From the NCBI RefSeq assembly GCF_013204825.1, contig NZ_JABMKV010000002.1:930001-994000 (forward strand): DNA of 64,000 nt. The letters run 5' to 3'. Under the pieces are notes generated by a model, which saw only the letters and a list, made by a program, of their open reading frames with translations, ran no database searches and was not told the DNA's origin. This DNA is from Pedobacter boryungensis (GTDB lineage Bacteria > Bacteroidota > Bacteroidia > Sphingobacteriales > Sphingobacteriaceae). This document shows, piece after piece, positions 17,775-27,998 of this stretch (positions are counted from its first letter, which is position 1; each line of letters begins with the position of its first letter). A program made the translations under genes and the position numbers.

Positions 17775-18240
17775 GGTGATAAGGTTCATTCTTTAAAATT
17801 GTAAAAGCCCTATACAATTGTTCTACAAAAAATAACCGTACCATTTGGTGCGAAAAAGTCATATCTGAAAGTGAAATGCTAGTATTAGCACGTTTATATA
17901 TGCTTTCATCAAACCCATAAGGCCCCCCAATTATAAAAACCAAGTTTTGTACACTGCCAATCATTTGTTTGTTTAAATAAGTAGCAAATGAAACTGAGCT
18001 ATGTTTTTTTCCTTTTTCATCTAATAAAACAACCACATCTGCGGGATTTAGTTGCTTTGCGATAAACTCGGACTCTTTATTTTTTTGCTGTGCTTCGGTT
18101 AAATTCTTAGTATTCTTAATATCAGGAATAATTAAAATAGTAAAATTGATATAATGTTTCAATCTATTTAAATACTTCTCAATACCTTCAATCAGGTATT
18201 TGTCTTCGGTTTTACCAATGGCTATTAATGTTATTTTCAA
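17767..18240 (-). CDS. rlmH: 23S rRNA (pseudouridine1915-N3)-methyltransferase
   Basis: SPOUT-class methyltransferase, 157 residues, the standard RlmH length. The knot region is seen as FIIGGPYGFDESIYKRAN and the C-terminal SLSDMTFSHQMVRLFFVEQL, followed by RAFTILKNEPYHH, is nearly invariant in the family. It methylates pseudouridine 1915 in helix 69 of 23S rRNA on 70S ribosomes. The TPR gene downstream starts inside its last codons. Confidence 0.96.
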   Translation of the reverse strand: MKITLIAIGKTEDKYLIEGIEKYLNRLKHYINFTILIIPDIKNTKNLTEAQQKNKESEFIAKQLNPADVVVLLDEKGKKHSSVSFATYLNKQMIGSVQNLVFIIGGPYGFDESIYKRANTSISLSDMTFSHQMVRLFFVEQLYRAFTILKNEPYHHA

Positions 18241-18395
18241 TAGATAATATTTTTTTAAAGCTACGATTTCAAATTTACCTAATTATTTTGAACAGTAAAT
18301 TTATGTTTTTGTGTTATTAATAGTTTTTGATTGTTATTGGAAATTGTTAATATTAACTTAACAGGAATGTTAGACCTTAGAGGGGTTTTAAGCAA

Positions 18396-19748
18396 ATGAA
18401 TATGCTAGCTAAAGATTTTGGAGACGATTTTTTATGGGGCGTTGCCACAGCAGCCAGTCAAATTGAAGGGGCAGCAACTACATATGGTAGGGGAGCATCC
18501 ATTTGGGATACATTTAGCAAACGAAATGGTAAAATAAAAAAAAGCCATAATCCAGAAATAGCCTGCGATTTTTACCATCAATATAAAACAGATATTGCAT
18601 TAGTTAAAACATTAGGATTTAAAATTTTCCGTTTTTCTATCTCTTGGTCACGTATTTTGCCAGAAGGAAGAGGCTCGATTAACGCAGAAGGAATACAATT
18701 TTATCATCATGTGATAGATGAATGTTTAAAACAAGGCATTACTCCTTATGTTACATTATACCATTGGGATTTACCTGAAACTTTAGCTAAACATGGGGGG
18801 TGGACAGCTTTTAGCATTAATGCAGATTTTATTGCTTTTGTAACCTTGTGTGCAAAAACATATGGTGATAAAGTTAAAAACTGGATTGTTATTAATGAAC
18901 CTTTTGGATTCACCTCACTAGGTTACATGCTAGGCATTCATGCACCAGGTGAAACAGGATTAACTAATTTCTTTTCGGCTGTAAAACACACTGCGCTTGC
19001 ACAAGCGGATGGTGGTAAAATTTTAAGAGCTGAAGTGGATAATGCAAATATTGGCACTACATTTTCCTGCTCAGAAATTATTCCTTACACGCAAAATGCA
19101 TCAGATTTATTAGCTGCAAAACGTATAGATTGTTTAATGAATCGTTTATTTATCGAACCAACTTTGGGAATGGGTTTTCCAACAGCTGGTTGGGATGTAT
19201 TGGAGAAATTTGCAGTAAGTCATTCTTTATGGCGCTATCAAGAAAGAATGACTTTCGATTTTGATTATATCGGATTGCAAAATTATTTCCCTTTGGTGAT
19301 AAAATACAATGCATTCATACCTGTAATTCAGGCTTGGGAAGTAAAGGCAAAAAGTCGTAAAAAACCCCATACTGCAATGGGTTGGGAAATTAATGCAGAA
19401 AGTTTCTATAATATTATTAAACAGTTTGCCGCTTATCCGAAGGTAAAAAATATAATGATTACAGAAAATGGCGCTGCTTTTATTGATAAGTTAATTGCAG
19501 GAAGGGTACATGATGAGGACCGGATTGAGTATTTTAAATTGTATCTAGCAGCCATGCTTAAAGCTAAGAATGAAGGAATAAATATTACAGGTTATATGGC
19601 TTGGACGTTGATGGATAATTTTGAATGGGCAGAAGGATATGATGCCCGTTTTGGTTTAATATACAACGATTTTAAAACGCAAGAGCGAACTATTAAAGAC
19701 TCAGGTTTATGGTGGAAAGATTTTTTAAGCGAAGGAAATAGAAAGTAG
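18396..19748 (+). CDS. Glycoside hydrolase family 1 (beta-glucosidase type)
   Basis: 450 residues, standard for a cytoplasmic GH1 enzyme with no signal peptide. Acid/base E168 lies in VINEPF and the nucleophile E357 in MITENGAAF; DFLWGVATAASQIEGA near the start and YMAWTLMDNFEWAEGY near the end are family signatures. It hydrolyses beta-linked glucosides or galactosides from short sugars. An alternative start two codons later (M3) is possible. The gene stands alone without a transporter or regulator beside it. Confidence 0.95.
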   Translation: MNMLAKDFGDDFLWGVATAASQIEGAATTYGRGASIWDTFSKRNGKIKKSHNPEIACDFYHQYKTDIALVKTLGFKIFRFSISWSRILPEGRGSINAEGIQFYHHVIDECLKQGITPYVTLYHWDLPETLAKHGGWTAFSINADFIAFVTLCAKTYGDKVKNWIVINEPFGFTSLGYMLGIHAPGETGLTNFFSAVKHTALAQADGGKILRAEVDNANIGTTFSCSEIIPYTQNASDLLAAKRIDCLMNRLFIEPTLGMGFPTAGWDVLEKFAVSHSLWRYQERMTFDFDYIGLQNYFPLVIKYNAFIPVIQAWEVKAKSRKKPHTAMGWEINAESFYNIIKQFAAYPKVKNIMITENGAAFIDKLIAGRVHDEDRIEYFKLYLAAMLKAKNEGINITGYMAWTLMDNFEWAEGYDARFGLIYNDFKTQERTIKDSGLWWKDFLSEGNRK

Positions 19749-19771
19749 AATAGTGGAAATAACTTTTAACC

Positions 19772-19799
19772 TTGAACATTCAACTTTTAACTAATTTTG
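19772..19799 (+). promoter_or_regulatory. Promoter for the DUF2007 gene
   Basis: TTG at 19772-19774, 17 bases, then TAATTTTG at 19792-19799, a good match to the Bacteroidota -33/-7 arrangement. The start codon is only 4 bases downstream of the -7 box, implying a leaderless or nearly leaderless mRNA. The same stretch carries a repeat of the ACTTTTAAC type. Confidence 0.6.
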
Positions 19800-19803
19800 T
19801 GGC

Positions 19804-20031
19804 ATGGAAGATAAAATTGTAGTATATAAAACTTTTGAAAACCCAATGGAAGCAAATATTGTATTAACCCGGCTAAAGGATGCTGGTTTTAATTCTTTCC
19901 TAACGGGAGAAAATACAGCACTGGTTTACCCTGTTTTTGATATTTCAGTAAGCGGTGTACAATTACACGTTTTTGAAAACGAAGTAGAAGCTATTGATAG
20001 ATTATTAGCTGAAGAGATGAGGGAAGAATAA
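19804..20031 (+). CDS. DUF2007 family protein
   Basis: 75 residues matching the DUF2007 (putative signal-transducing) fold: VVYKTFENPMEANIVLTRLK, then AGFNSFLTGENTA, with the C-terminal EVEAIDRLLAEE. Such proteins are small cytosolic ferredoxin-like domains of unproven role. The stop is 2 bases from the stop of the convergent gene at 20034, so there is no room for a separate terminator. Confidence 0.85.
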   Translation: MEDKIVVYKTFENPMEANIVLTRLKDAGFNSFLTGENTALVYPVFDISVSGVQLHVFENEVEAIDRLLAEEMREE

Positions 20032-20033
20032 TT

Positions 20034-20558
20034 TCAATTTACCTCTTTGTTTTTTTCTAAAGTATTAATATAATCATTTTTGCTCCACAATATAAAATGA
20101 TATATGCTTCCTCTTGATGTTGAGTTAGAACTAATCCCAATTCTTATTACGAAATTCTTGCCAGCATAATCAGTAAAGGCGAATCCATCTTTTAAATTTG
20201 AGCCTATTTTTTTCATTCCATAAGATAGAGCCTTTGCTTTAATATTTTGGTACATAATTTTATTATGAACCTGTAATGAGACCCTATTTTCAACTTCAGA
20301 GCTGTAGTCAATATTTAGCCATAATTCTGCTTTCTCAGTTTCATAATTGTTAACGCTATAACCCCATTTCATAGTTCCAAAAGCCTCTTCTGTTTCTTCC
20401 GTTGATTCTATTAATTGCCAATTTTTATCAATGAGAAAATTGGTAATTGTACCCACATCTGACCGCTGTATTGTTAATAAATTATCAAAATTAATTTGAC
20501 TATAGCAAAAATTAATTGTGCTTATAAAAATTAAAGGTATGAATAAAGCTTTTTTCAT
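20034..20558 (-). CDS. Secreted protein of unknown function
   Basis: 174 residues with a signal peptide ending at INFCYSQ. The mature part (INFDNLLTIQRSDVGTITNF and following) is rich in aromatic and polar residues and shows no motif I recognise. It is probably periplasmic or surface-exposed. It is monocistronic: the upstream neighbour on this strand is separated by the acnA terminator. Confidence 0.65.
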   Translation of the reverse strand: MKKALFIPLIFISTINFCYSQINFDNLLTIQRSDVGTITNFLIDKNWQLIESTEETEEAFGTMKWGYSVNNYETEKAELWLNIDYSSEVENRVSLQVHNKIMYQNIKAKALSYGMKKIGSNLKDGFAFTDYAGKNFVIRIGISSNSTSRGSIYHFILWSKNDYINTLEKNKEVN

Positions 20559-20663
20559 AAATGAATAATTATTATTATAGAGTTGTTTAAATAATGTATT
20601 AAGTTATTAAAGTTATGAAAATTAATTAGTCATTAAATACGAGAAACCGTAAAAAAAGCACAA

Positions 20664-20698
20664 AAAATCCCGTTAAGATTTTACCTAACGGGATTTTT
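20664..20698 (-). terminator. Terminator of acnA
   Basis: Inverted repeat AAAAATCCCGTTA/TAACGGGATTTTT with a short loop and T run on the minus strand, 24 bases after the acnA stop. Confidence 0.85.
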
Positions 20699-20721
20699 CA
20701 TTTATGATTAATTATCAAATA

Positions 20722-22995
20722 TTACAATCTTGCAGCAGCTTCTCTTCTGATAATATTTAATGCTCCACCAGCTTTAAACCATTCAATTTGTTGTGCATTG
20801 TAACTGTGGTTAACGAAAATAGTTTCGCTAGTTCCATCTGCATGGTGTAAAACTATTTGTAAAGGCACATTAGGTGTAAAGGTGGTTAAACCAATAATAT
20901 CCAACGTATCATCTTCACGAATTTTATCGTAATCGTTTTTGTCAGCAAAAGTTAAACCTAACATACCTTGTTTCTTCAAGTTTGTTTCGTGAATACGAGC
21001 AAAAGATTTAACCAATACAGCACGAACACCTAAATGACGAGGCTCCATTGCAGCATGTTCACGAGATGAACCTTCACCATAATTCTCATCGCCTACAACA
21101 ACAGAACCTAAGCCTGCCGCTTTGTAAGCACGTTGAGTTGCTGGAACTGGACCATATTCGCCTGTTAATTCATTTTTAACATTATCAGTTTTGTCGTTAA
21201 AATAATTAACAGCACCAATTAACATGTTATTAGAAATGTTATCTAAATGACCACGGAATTTCAACCAAGGTCCTGCCATAGAAATATGATCAGTAGTACA
21301 TTTTCCTTTTGCTTTAATTAATAACTTTAAGCCTTTTAAATCTGTTCCTTCCCAAGGTGTAAATGGATCCAATAACTGTAAACGATGTGAGGTTGGAGAA
21401 ACTAAAACTTGTACTCCAGAACCATCAATAGCAGGAGCTTGGAAACCCGCATCTTCAACGGCGTAACCTTTTACAGGCAATTCATCACCAACTGGTGGAT
21501 CTAATTTTACTTGTTCACCTTTATCATTTGTTAACGTATCTGTTAAAGGATTAAAGCCTAAATTACCTGCAATTGCAATAGCCGCAACAATTTCTGGAGA
21601 AGTTACGAATGCGTAAGTATTCGGATTACCATCGGCACGTTTAGCGAAGTTTCTATTGAACGAGTGTACGATTGTATTTTTTTCTGCTTTCTCAGCACCA
21701 ACTCTATCCCACATTCCAATACATGGACCACAAGCATTAGTAAAAATTGTAGCGTTTAAATTTTCGAAGGTTCCTAATAAACCATCACGGTTTGCAGTAT
21801 AACGCACTTGCTCAGAACCTGGATTTATACCAAATTCCGCTTTAGTAGTTAATCCTTTATCAATAGCTTGTTTTGCAATAGATGCAGCACGAGATAAATC
21901 TTCGTAAGATGAATTTGTACATGAACCAATTAAACCCCATTCTACTTTTAATGGCCATCCATTAGCAGCAGCAACTTCTTTCATTTGAGAAATAGGAGTA
22001 GCTAAATCTGGTGTAAAAGGACCATTCAAATAAGGTTCTAATTCATCTAAATTGATTTCTATTAATTGATCGAAATATTTTTCTGGCTCTGCATACACTT
22101 CAGCATCACCAGTTAAATGTTCTTTAATTTTATTTGCTTCATCAGCAACGTCGGCACGATTAGTTGCACGTAAATAACGTTCCATACTTTCATCATAACC
22201 AAATGTAGAAGTGGTTGCACCAACTTCCGCACCCATGTTACAGATTGTTCCTTTACCTGTACAGCTTAGATTCTCAGCTCCATCACCAAAATATTCTACA
22301 ATAGCTCCTGTACCACCTTTTACAGTTAAAATACCAGCAACTTTTAAAATTACATCTTTAGCCGAAGTCCAACCATTTAGTTTACCTGTTAACTTAACAC
22401 CTATTAATTTAGGGAATTTAAGCTCCCAAGGTAAGCCAGCCATCACATCACAAGCATCAGCACCACCAACACCAATAGCAACCATTCCTAAGCCACCTGC
22501 ATTTACAGTATGACTATCGGTTCCAATCATCATTCCACCCGGGAAAGCATAATTTTCTAATACCACTTGGTGAATAATACCAGCACCTGGTTTCCAAAAA
22601 CCAATGCCATATTTATTTGAAACAGAAGCCAAGAAATCAAAAACCTCTTTACTTTCTGTGTTAGCATGAGGTAAATCTATAGCAGCACCATCTTTAGCGG
22701 TAATTAAGTGATCGCAATGTACTGTAGAAGGAACTGCAACTTGTGGTCTACCTGCTTGCATAAATTGTAACAATGCCATTTGCGCTGTTGCATCTTGCAT
22801 TGCAACTCTATCTGGTGCAAAATCTACATAATCGGTACCACGGATAAATGCTTTATTCGCATTTCCATCCCAAAGGTGTGTGTATAATATTTTTTCTGAA
22901 AGCGTTAAAGGTCTACCAACTACTTTACGAGCCGCATCTACACGACTGCTAAAGTTTGCATACACCTTTTTAATCATTTCTATATCAAAAGCCAT
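20722..22995 (-). CDS. acnA: Aconitate hydratase
   Basis: [4Fe-4S] enzyme interconverting citrate and isocitrate in the TCA cycle. 757 residues, the mitochondrial-type aconitase length, no targeting signal. Cluster ligands are C359 (GSCTNSS) and C422/C425 ([10 protein letters not shown]). [23 protein letters not shown] and the swivelling-domain [18 protein letters not shown] are all present. No other TCA gene is adjacent. The reading frame is intact. Confidence 0.97.
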   Translation of the reverse strand: MAFDIEMIKKVYANFSSRVDAARKVVGRPLTLSEKILYTHLWDGNANKAFIRGTDYVDFAPDRVAMQDATAQMALLQFMQAGRPQVAVPSTVHCDHLITAKDGAAIDLPHANTESKEVFDFLASVSNKYGIGFWKPGAGIIHQVVLENYAFPGGMMIGTDSHTVNAGGLGMVAIGVGGADACDVMAGLPWELKFPKLIGVKLTGKLNGWTSAKDVILKVAGILTVKGGTGAIVEYFGDGAENLSCTGKGTICNMGAEVGATTSTFGYDESMERYLRATNRADVADEANKIKEHLTGDAEVYAEPEKYFDQLIEINLDELEPYLNGPFTPDLATPISQMKEVAAANGWPLKVEWGLIGSCTNSSYEDLSRAASIAKQAIDKGLTTKAEFGINPGSEQVRYTANRDGLLGTFENLNATIFTNACGPCIGMWDRVGAEKAEKNTIVHSFNRNFAKRADGNPNTYAFVTSPEIVAAIAIAGNLGFNPLTDTLTNDKGEQVKLDPPVGDELPVKGYAVEDAGFQAPAIDGSGVQVLVSPTSHRLQLLDPFTPWEGTDLKGLKLLIKAKGKCTTDHISMAGPWLKFRGHLDNISNNMLIGAVNYFNDKTDNVKNELTGEYGPVPATQRAYKAAGLGSVVVGDENYGEGSSREHAAMEPRHLGVRAVLVKSFARIHETNLKKQGMLGLTFADKNDYDKIREDDTLDIIGLTTFTPNVPLQIVLHHADGTSETIFVNHSYNAQQIEWFKAGGALNIIRREAAARL

Positions 22996-23270
22996 TGATA
23001 ACTTGGTTTTAAAGGTAATCTATTCGTCTAATTGAGAGCGAATTTACAAAAAAAATAGGCTTAATGGTATCATATCTATCTCCTAATTTTATTTAGCATT
23101 ATTCTAAATAAATTGATGGCTTTACTAGATATAAAATGTTATTGTTCAAAACCGAACAGCTTTGTGCATTTACGAACAGTTATTTTGTTTGTTTAAAATA
23201 TAAACAGCTGATAATTAGCTGTGTATATGGTTTTTAGTTTTTGGCATAAACTTCGCCTTTAGGCTCGATG

Positions 23271-23933
23271 TTAAAGCGTGCCAAATTGGTATCCTTTTTC
23301 ACTTAAATATTTTAACACTTTTGGAAGGGTATAGTGTAAACGGTCAAAGGCTTTTAAACTATCGTGAAAAACCACGATCGAGCCATTTTGAGTGTTTTTG
23401 ATAACGTTCTGGTAACATTTTTCTGGAGAGAGATTAAGGTCGAAATCGCCACTTAACACATCCCACATAATGATTTCTAGTCCAGAGTCATTAGTTCGTA
23501 GTTCTGAGTCTCGATATGATTTCAGACTTTTGACTTTAGACTTTAGACTTTTAATTTGAGATTTCTTAATTCTTCCATAAGGTGGGCGAAATAAGTTAGT
23601 TTGTGTAAGTTGTTGGCATTTTAAGATGTTTTGAATATAGGTTTCATCATCGGTTTTCCATCCTTTAAGGTGATTAAAAGTGTGGTTTCCAATAGCATGC
23701 CCCTCATTTTTTACTCGCTCAAATACCATAGGATGCTTACTAATATTATCTCCAATACAAAAGAAAGTGGCTTTTACATCAAAGCTTTTTAAAGTATTTA
23801 ATACAAAGTCTGTAACATTGGGTATAGGTCCATCGTCAAAGGTTAAATAAACAATTTTTTCCGAGCGGGATTTGTTCCATGTTAAAGATGGATAGAACCA
23901 TTTGAGTAATAGTGGAGATTTAACTAGGTACAT
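23271..23933 (-). CDS. Polysaccharide deacetylase (NodB domain) with an in-frame repeat insertion
   Basis: 220 residues from ATG 23933 (two codons inside the longest frame, matching the family start MYLVKSP). NodB motifs: TFDDGP with D33/D34, metal-binding H84 and H88 in GNHTFNHLKGW, RPPYGR (116-121), WDVLSGDFD, and VVFHDS. It is a zinc-dependent carbohydrate or peptidoglycan N-deacetylase, probably membrane-associated at its N-terminus. Between RPPYGR and the WDVLSGD motif about 25 residues (KSLKSKVKSLKSYRDSELRT and on) are encoded by dispersed-repeat DNA at 23479-23552. The insertion keeps the frame and sits in a loop, so activity may survive. Confidence 0.85.
   Translation of the reverse strand: MYLVKSPLLLKWFYPSLTWNKSRSEKIVYLTFDDGPIPNVTDFVLNTLKSFDVKATFFCIGDNISKHPMVFERVKNEGHAIGNHTFNHLKGWKTDDETYIQNILKCQQLTQTNLFRPPYGRIKKSQIKSLKSKVKSLKSYRDSELRTNDSGLEIIMWDVLSGDFDLNLSPEKCYQNVIKNTQNGSIVVFHDSLKAFDRLHYTLPKVLKYLSEKGYQFGTL
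23479..23552. repeat. Repeat DNA inside the deacetylase gene
   Basis: On the plus strand 23518-23552 reads as units of GACTTTA/GACTTTT (four copies of the ACTTT core), and 23479-23511 holds GAGTCATTAGTTCGTAGTTC, a simple-unit repeat with the same degenerate style as other intergenic repeats here. It is read through in frame on the minus strand. Confidence 0.55.
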
Positions 23934-24015
23934 ACCCAAAAGTAATATTTAGGTTGCACTTAAGAAATTTAAAAAATCAATTAATTGTTTATTTATTATT
24001 GTGAAACTAATTTTT

Positions 24016-25383
24016 ATGAAACAAGTTGCCAATTTTAGCTTTTTAACCAAGCTTACATTTATTTTATCTTTAATTATAACTGGGTTTAGCCAAAAAAGCT
24101 TTGCGCAAGAACTAATTACTATACAACAAGCAGTAGATAAAACACTAACTAACAATTTACAAGTTAAGCAGTCTATTTTTAGTGAAAGCTTATCTGATAT
24201 TAATTTAAAGCAATCTAAATATGCGTTACTTCCTACCTTGGGTGCCAATTTATCTCAAGATATGCGTTGGGGCCGTAATAATCAGGGTGCATCTGGGGTT
24301 TATGAAAATACTCAGAACTATAGTTTAAATGGCGGCGCAAGTTCAAATGTTGATTTATTTAGTGGCTTAACAAAAATGAATCAGATCAAGCAAAACAAGG
24401 TATTGCTTGAAGCTAGTAAAACAAATACTAGTAAGGTGAAAAACGATTTAATTCTATCTGTTGTTACGTCGTATCTTCAAATTCTTTACAATAAGGATTT
24501 TTTAAAAGCCGCAAATGATCAATTGACAGTAGCCAAGCAACAATTAAATCAGCAACAACAATTATTAGATGTTGGTAACAAAACATTAGCAGATCTTTCA
24601 CAAGCTAAATCTCAGGTTGCAACAGCTGAATTAAATGCTACAAATGCACAAAATGCTTTATCGATTTCTTATTTAACCTTAGCGCAATTAATGGATATTC
24701 CTTCTTCAACAGTTTATGAAGTGCAAGCTCCTGTTATCGACAATTTAAGCACTCCAAATGGGAAATACAATGCTGAAGAAATTTATGCCAATGCAAGTGC
24801 CATGTTTCCAGATATTAAATTAGCCGGTTTGAATACCGAAGCCGCAAAAATTGCTGTTAAAATTGCTAAAGGAAATTTGTTACCTACACTTTCATTTAAT
24901 GCGAGCTATGGAACAGGTTATTTTTATAATTATAATTTTAATCCACTGTATCCAAATCCATCGTTTTCAAATCAGTTGAGTAATAACATCTCAAAAGGTA
25001 TTGGTATGAGTTTGTCTATTCCTATATTTAATGGACTTCAGATAAAATCTAATTACAGAAGAGCTAAAATCAATTTGATGCAAACTGAAACTGAGGAGCA
25101 GTTGGCGAAAAATAACCTGAATAAAGTTATTTATCAAGCAGTTGCAGATTTGAAAGCGGCAGAAGGCCGTTATGCCTCTACAACCAATGCTTTTACAGCA
25201 CAAAAAGATGCATATTATGTAATTGAACAACGCTATAACGTAGGTTTAGTAAATTCATTAGATTACAGTACTGCTTTAACAAATAAAAACAAAGCAGAAA
25301 TAGATATGATACAAGCTAAATATGATTTAATATTTAGAGCTAAAGTGATTGATTATTACCTAGGCAAACAGATTACATTTTAA
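24016..25383 (+). CDS. TolC family outer-membrane efflux protein
   Basis: 455 residues from ATG 24016 (a GTG at 24001 would add five residues). The signal peptide ends near KSFAQE. Two repeats of long coiled coil with Gln/Asn/Ala-rich heptads follow, including NARNQGASGVYENTQNYSLN-like barrel strands and SLSIPIFNGLQIKSNYRRAK, typical of TolC-type exit ducts. It should form a trimeric channel from periplasm to the outside. The adaptor gene starts 27 bases downstream. Confidence 0.9.
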   Translation: MKQVANFSFLTKLTFILSLIITGFSQKSFAQELITIQQAVDKTLTNNLQVKQSIFSESLSDINLKQSKYALLPTLGANLSQDMRWGRNNQGASGVYENTQNYSLNGGASSNVDLFSGLTKMNQIKQNKVLLEASKTNTSKVKNDLILSVVTSYLQILYNKDFLKAANDQLTVAKQQLNQQQQLLDVGNKTLADLSQAKSQVATAELNATNAQNALSISYLTLAQLMDIPSSTVYEVQAPVIDNLSTPNGKYNAEEIYANASAMFPDIKLAGLNTEAAKIAVKIAKGNLLPTLSFNASYGTGYFYNYNFNPLYPNPSFSNQLSNNISKGIGMSLSIPIFNGLQIKSNYRRAKINLMQTETEEQLAKNNLNKVIYQAVADLKAAEGRYASTTNAFTAQKDAYYVIEQRYNVGLVNSLDYSTALTNKNKAEIDMIQAKYDLIFRAKVIDYYLGKQITF

Positions 25384-25410
25384 TAAACAAAACAATACTT
25401 ATACATAATT

Positions 25411-26772
25411 ATGAAACTTAAACACATTTTAATTGGCGTTGGTGTACTACTTGTACTGTTAATAGTTGCAAAATTTACAGGCCTTATTGGTGGCGAACAA
25501 ATTGAAAAGGTAACTGTAGAAAAAGCAGGCAGTAAAAAAGTAGTAGAAACAGTAACTGCGAGTGGAAAAATACAACCAGAAACAGAAGTTAAATTAAGTT
25601 CTGAAGTTTCTGGTGAGGTTACCCAGCTTTTGGTTAAAGAGGGCGATGTAGTTAAGAAAGGTCAATTACTTTGTAAAGTTAGACCAGACGTTTTGCAATC
25701 TGGTTATGAAAGAGCAGTTGCTTCATATAATTCTCAAAAAGCAAGCGTTGCAGCCTCTCAACAACAGCTGATACAAACACAAGCCAATTTTGCAAATGCA
25801 GAAGCTACTTACAAACGTAATGTAGAGTTGTACAATAAAAAGGTTATTTCTGCCGCAGAATTTGATGCTGCAAAAGCAGCATACTTAACTGCAAAAGCAA
25901 ATTTAGCAAGCGCTAAAGAAAATGTGACTGGTGCAAGATTTGGTTTAGAGCAAAATGGAGCAAATGTTAAAGAAGCAGGTGCAAACTTAGCTAAAACTAC
26001 TATTTATTCTCCAGTTGATGGTGTGGTTTCTAAATTATCTATTGAATTAGGTGATCGTATTTTGGGTACTTCACAAATGGCTGGTACAGAAATTATGCGT
26101 ATATCTAACTTAACAACCATGGAAGTGAATGTGGATGTAAATGAAAATGATATTAACCGTGTGAATGTTGGCGATAGCGCTTCAGTGGAAGTTGATGCTT
26201 TTGCAGACAAGAAATTTAAAGGTGTAGTTACTGAAATTGCAAGTTCTTCAACTAGCGTTGGTACCGCAACTACTTCTGTAGATCAAGTGACTAACTTCTC
26301 TGTAAAAGTTCGTTTAATTGCAGATTCATATAGCACTGTTAAAGGAGGAGCGAAAGATTTACCATCTCCATTTAGACCAGGACTTTCTGCAACTGTTGAT
26401 ATTGAAAGCGAATCCGTAACTGGATTAGCAGTTCCAATTCAATCTGTATTTACTAGTGATAAGGATAAATCAACAGATCCAATGGCTAATGCTGGAAATG
26501 ATCAAAATCAGGATAAACAAAAGAGCAAATTGACTGATAAAAAAGTAAAACAGTTTGTTTATTTATTCGATAGCAAAACTTCGACAGTTAAACAAGCTGA
26601 AGTAACGACTGGTATCCAAAACGATCAATTTATAATTGTTAAAACTGGATTGAAAGATGGACAAGAAATTGTTTCTGGCCCTTACTCTGCTATTCAAAAC
26701 AAGTTAAAAGATGGTATGAAAGTAGAGAAAACCACTAAGGATAAGCTATTTACTGCTGAGAAGAAAAAGTAA
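25411..26772 (+). CDS. HlyD/MacA-type periplasmic adaptor subunit
   Basis: 453 residues with one N-terminal membrane helix (ILIGVGVLLVLLIVAKF). It then shows the barrel/lipoyl segment TASGKIQPETEVKLSSEVSG, a coiled-coil hairpin (about residues 95-190), the second lipoyl half TIYSPVDGVVSKL and a C-terminal membrane-proximal domain. It links an inner-membrane pump to the TolC protein. Normally MacB-like ABC genes follow; here a strong terminator and gpsA follow instead, so the pump must be encoded elsewhere. Confidence 0.9.
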   Translation: MKLKHILIGVGVLLVLLIVAKFTGLIGGEQIEKVTVEKAGSKKVVETVTASGKIQPETEVKLSSEVSGEVTQLLVKEGDVVKKGQLLCKVRPDVLQSGYERAVASYNSQKASVAASQQQLIQTQANFANAEATYKRNVELYNKKVISAAEFDAAKAAYLTAKANLASAKENVTGARFGLEQNGANVKEAGANLAKTTIYSPVDGVVSKLSIELGDRILGTSQMAGTEIMRISNLTTMEVNVDVNENDINRVNVGDSASVEVDAFADKKFKGVVTEIASSSTSVGTATTSVDQVTNFSVKVRLIADSYSTVKGGAKDLPSPFRPGLSATVDIESESVTGLAVPIQSVFTSDKDKSTDPMANAGNDQNQDKQKSKLTDKKVKQFVYLFDSKTSTVKQAEVTTGIQNDQFIIVKTGLKDGQEIVSGPYSAIQNKLKDGMKVEKTTKDKLFTAEKKK

Positions 26773-26814
26773 TATCCCAAAATCATAATAATTAAGTATT
26801 TTTGACGCTTAGGT

Positions 26815-26857
26815 AAGGTTTAAAATAAATGCTCGTTTGGCATTTATTTTAAACCTT
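26815..26857 (+). terminator. Strong terminator after the efflux adaptor gene
   Basis: A perfect 18-base inverted repeat (arms 26815-26832 and 26840-26857, core TTTAAAATAAATGC) with a 7-base loop. It separates the efflux pair from gpsA. The stem is AT-rich but long. Confidence 0.75.
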
Positions 26858-26914
26858 TTGCCTTTTGGAATAATTTGCGCATAAGTATTTGCTCTTATTC
26901 TTAACTTAATAATT

Positions 26915-27913
26915 ATGATACCTAAAATTGCAATGATTGGTGGCGGAAGTTGGGCTACCGCGATTATCAAAATGTTGTCGGATAATCTTTCTGAGAAAGA
27001 AATTTTTTGGTGGATGCGCAATGAAGAGGCGATAACGCATATTAAAGCATTTAAACACAACCCTAATTATCTAAGTTCTGTAGAAATTAAAGTGCCTCAA
27101 GAAAATATCTCATCAAATATTCGTGATATTATTGCAGCCGCTGATTACCTAATTTTAAATGTCCCAGCAGCTTTTTTAAAAGAGACTTTAAAAGATATTG
27201 GCCCTGAAGATTTAAAGGGGAAAAAAATAATTTCAGCTATAAAAGGAATTGTTCCAGATGAAAATTTAATTATCGGTGAATTTATCAATCAAAAATATAA
27301 TATCTCACTAACTGATATTGTGGTAATAAGTGGACCTTGCCATGCTGAAGAAGTTGCATTGGAAAAACTCTCTTACTTAACTATAGCAAGTATGGATATA
27401 GATTTAGCCCAAAATTTCGCCGATTTATTAAGTACAAGATACATTAATACAAATGCATCCGATGATATTTTTGGAACAGAGTATGCTGCGGTTTTGAAAA
27501 ATATTTATGCAGTAGCAAGCGGAATTTGTCATGGTGTAGGCTATGGAGATAATTTTCAGGCTGTGCTAATTTCTAATGCCATTAGAGAAATTAAACGTTT
27601 TGTAGATGCTGTACATCCAATTGATAGAGATATAATGGAATCAGCTTATTTGGGCGATTTAATGGTTACTGCATATTCGCAATTTAGCCGTAACCGAACA
27701 TTTGGGAATATGATAGGGAAGGGTTATACTGTAAAATCGGCTCAATTGGAAATGAATATGGTTGCAGAGGGGTATTATGCAGCAAGCTGTATGCACTATA
27801 TCAATCAGAAGTATAAAGTGGATATGCCTATTAGCAAAGCTGTTTACCATATTTTATATGAAAACCGTTCTCCAGCAACAGAAATGAGGTTTTTAACAGA
27901 AAAGTTAAATTAA
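26915..27913 (+). CDS. gpsA: NAD(P)-dependent glycerol-3-phosphate dehydrogenase
   Basis: Cytosolic enzyme reducing dihydroxyacetone phosphate to sn-glycerol 3-phosphate for phospholipid synthesis. 332 residues. The N-terminal Rossmann motif is GGGSWATAI, followed by SGPCHAEEVA and the substrate-binding KNIYAVASGICHGVGYGDN, all family hallmarks. It follows the terminator of the efflux pair, so it should have its own promoter. Confidence 0.96.
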   Translation: MIPKIAMIGGGSWATAIIKMLSDNLSEKEIFWWMRNEEAITHIKAFKHNPNYLSSVEIKVPQENISSNIRDIIAAADYLILNVPAAFLKETLKDIGPEDLKGKKIISAIKGIVPDENLIIGEFINQKYNISLTDIVVISGPCHAEEVALEKLSYLTIASMDIDLAQNFADLLSTRYINTNASDDIFGTEYAAVLKNIYAVASGICHGVGYGDNFQAVLISNAIREIKRFVDAVHPIDRDIMESAYLGDLMVTAYSQFSRNRTFGNMIGKGYTVKSAQLEMNMVAEGYYAASCMHYINQKYKVDMPISKAVYHILYENRSPATEMRFLTEKLN

Positions 27914-27998
27914 GTAAGCAAATATTCTTTTTGTTTTTGAATAATAGATTTTGAAACAATAACTCATCCGCTATTGTTATCTATAAAAATCTAAGATT

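Noticed and set aside
22211..22513. A 100-codon plus-strand frame opposite acnA
   Set aside because: Proline-rich antisense shadow of a certain gene; no start context or motif.
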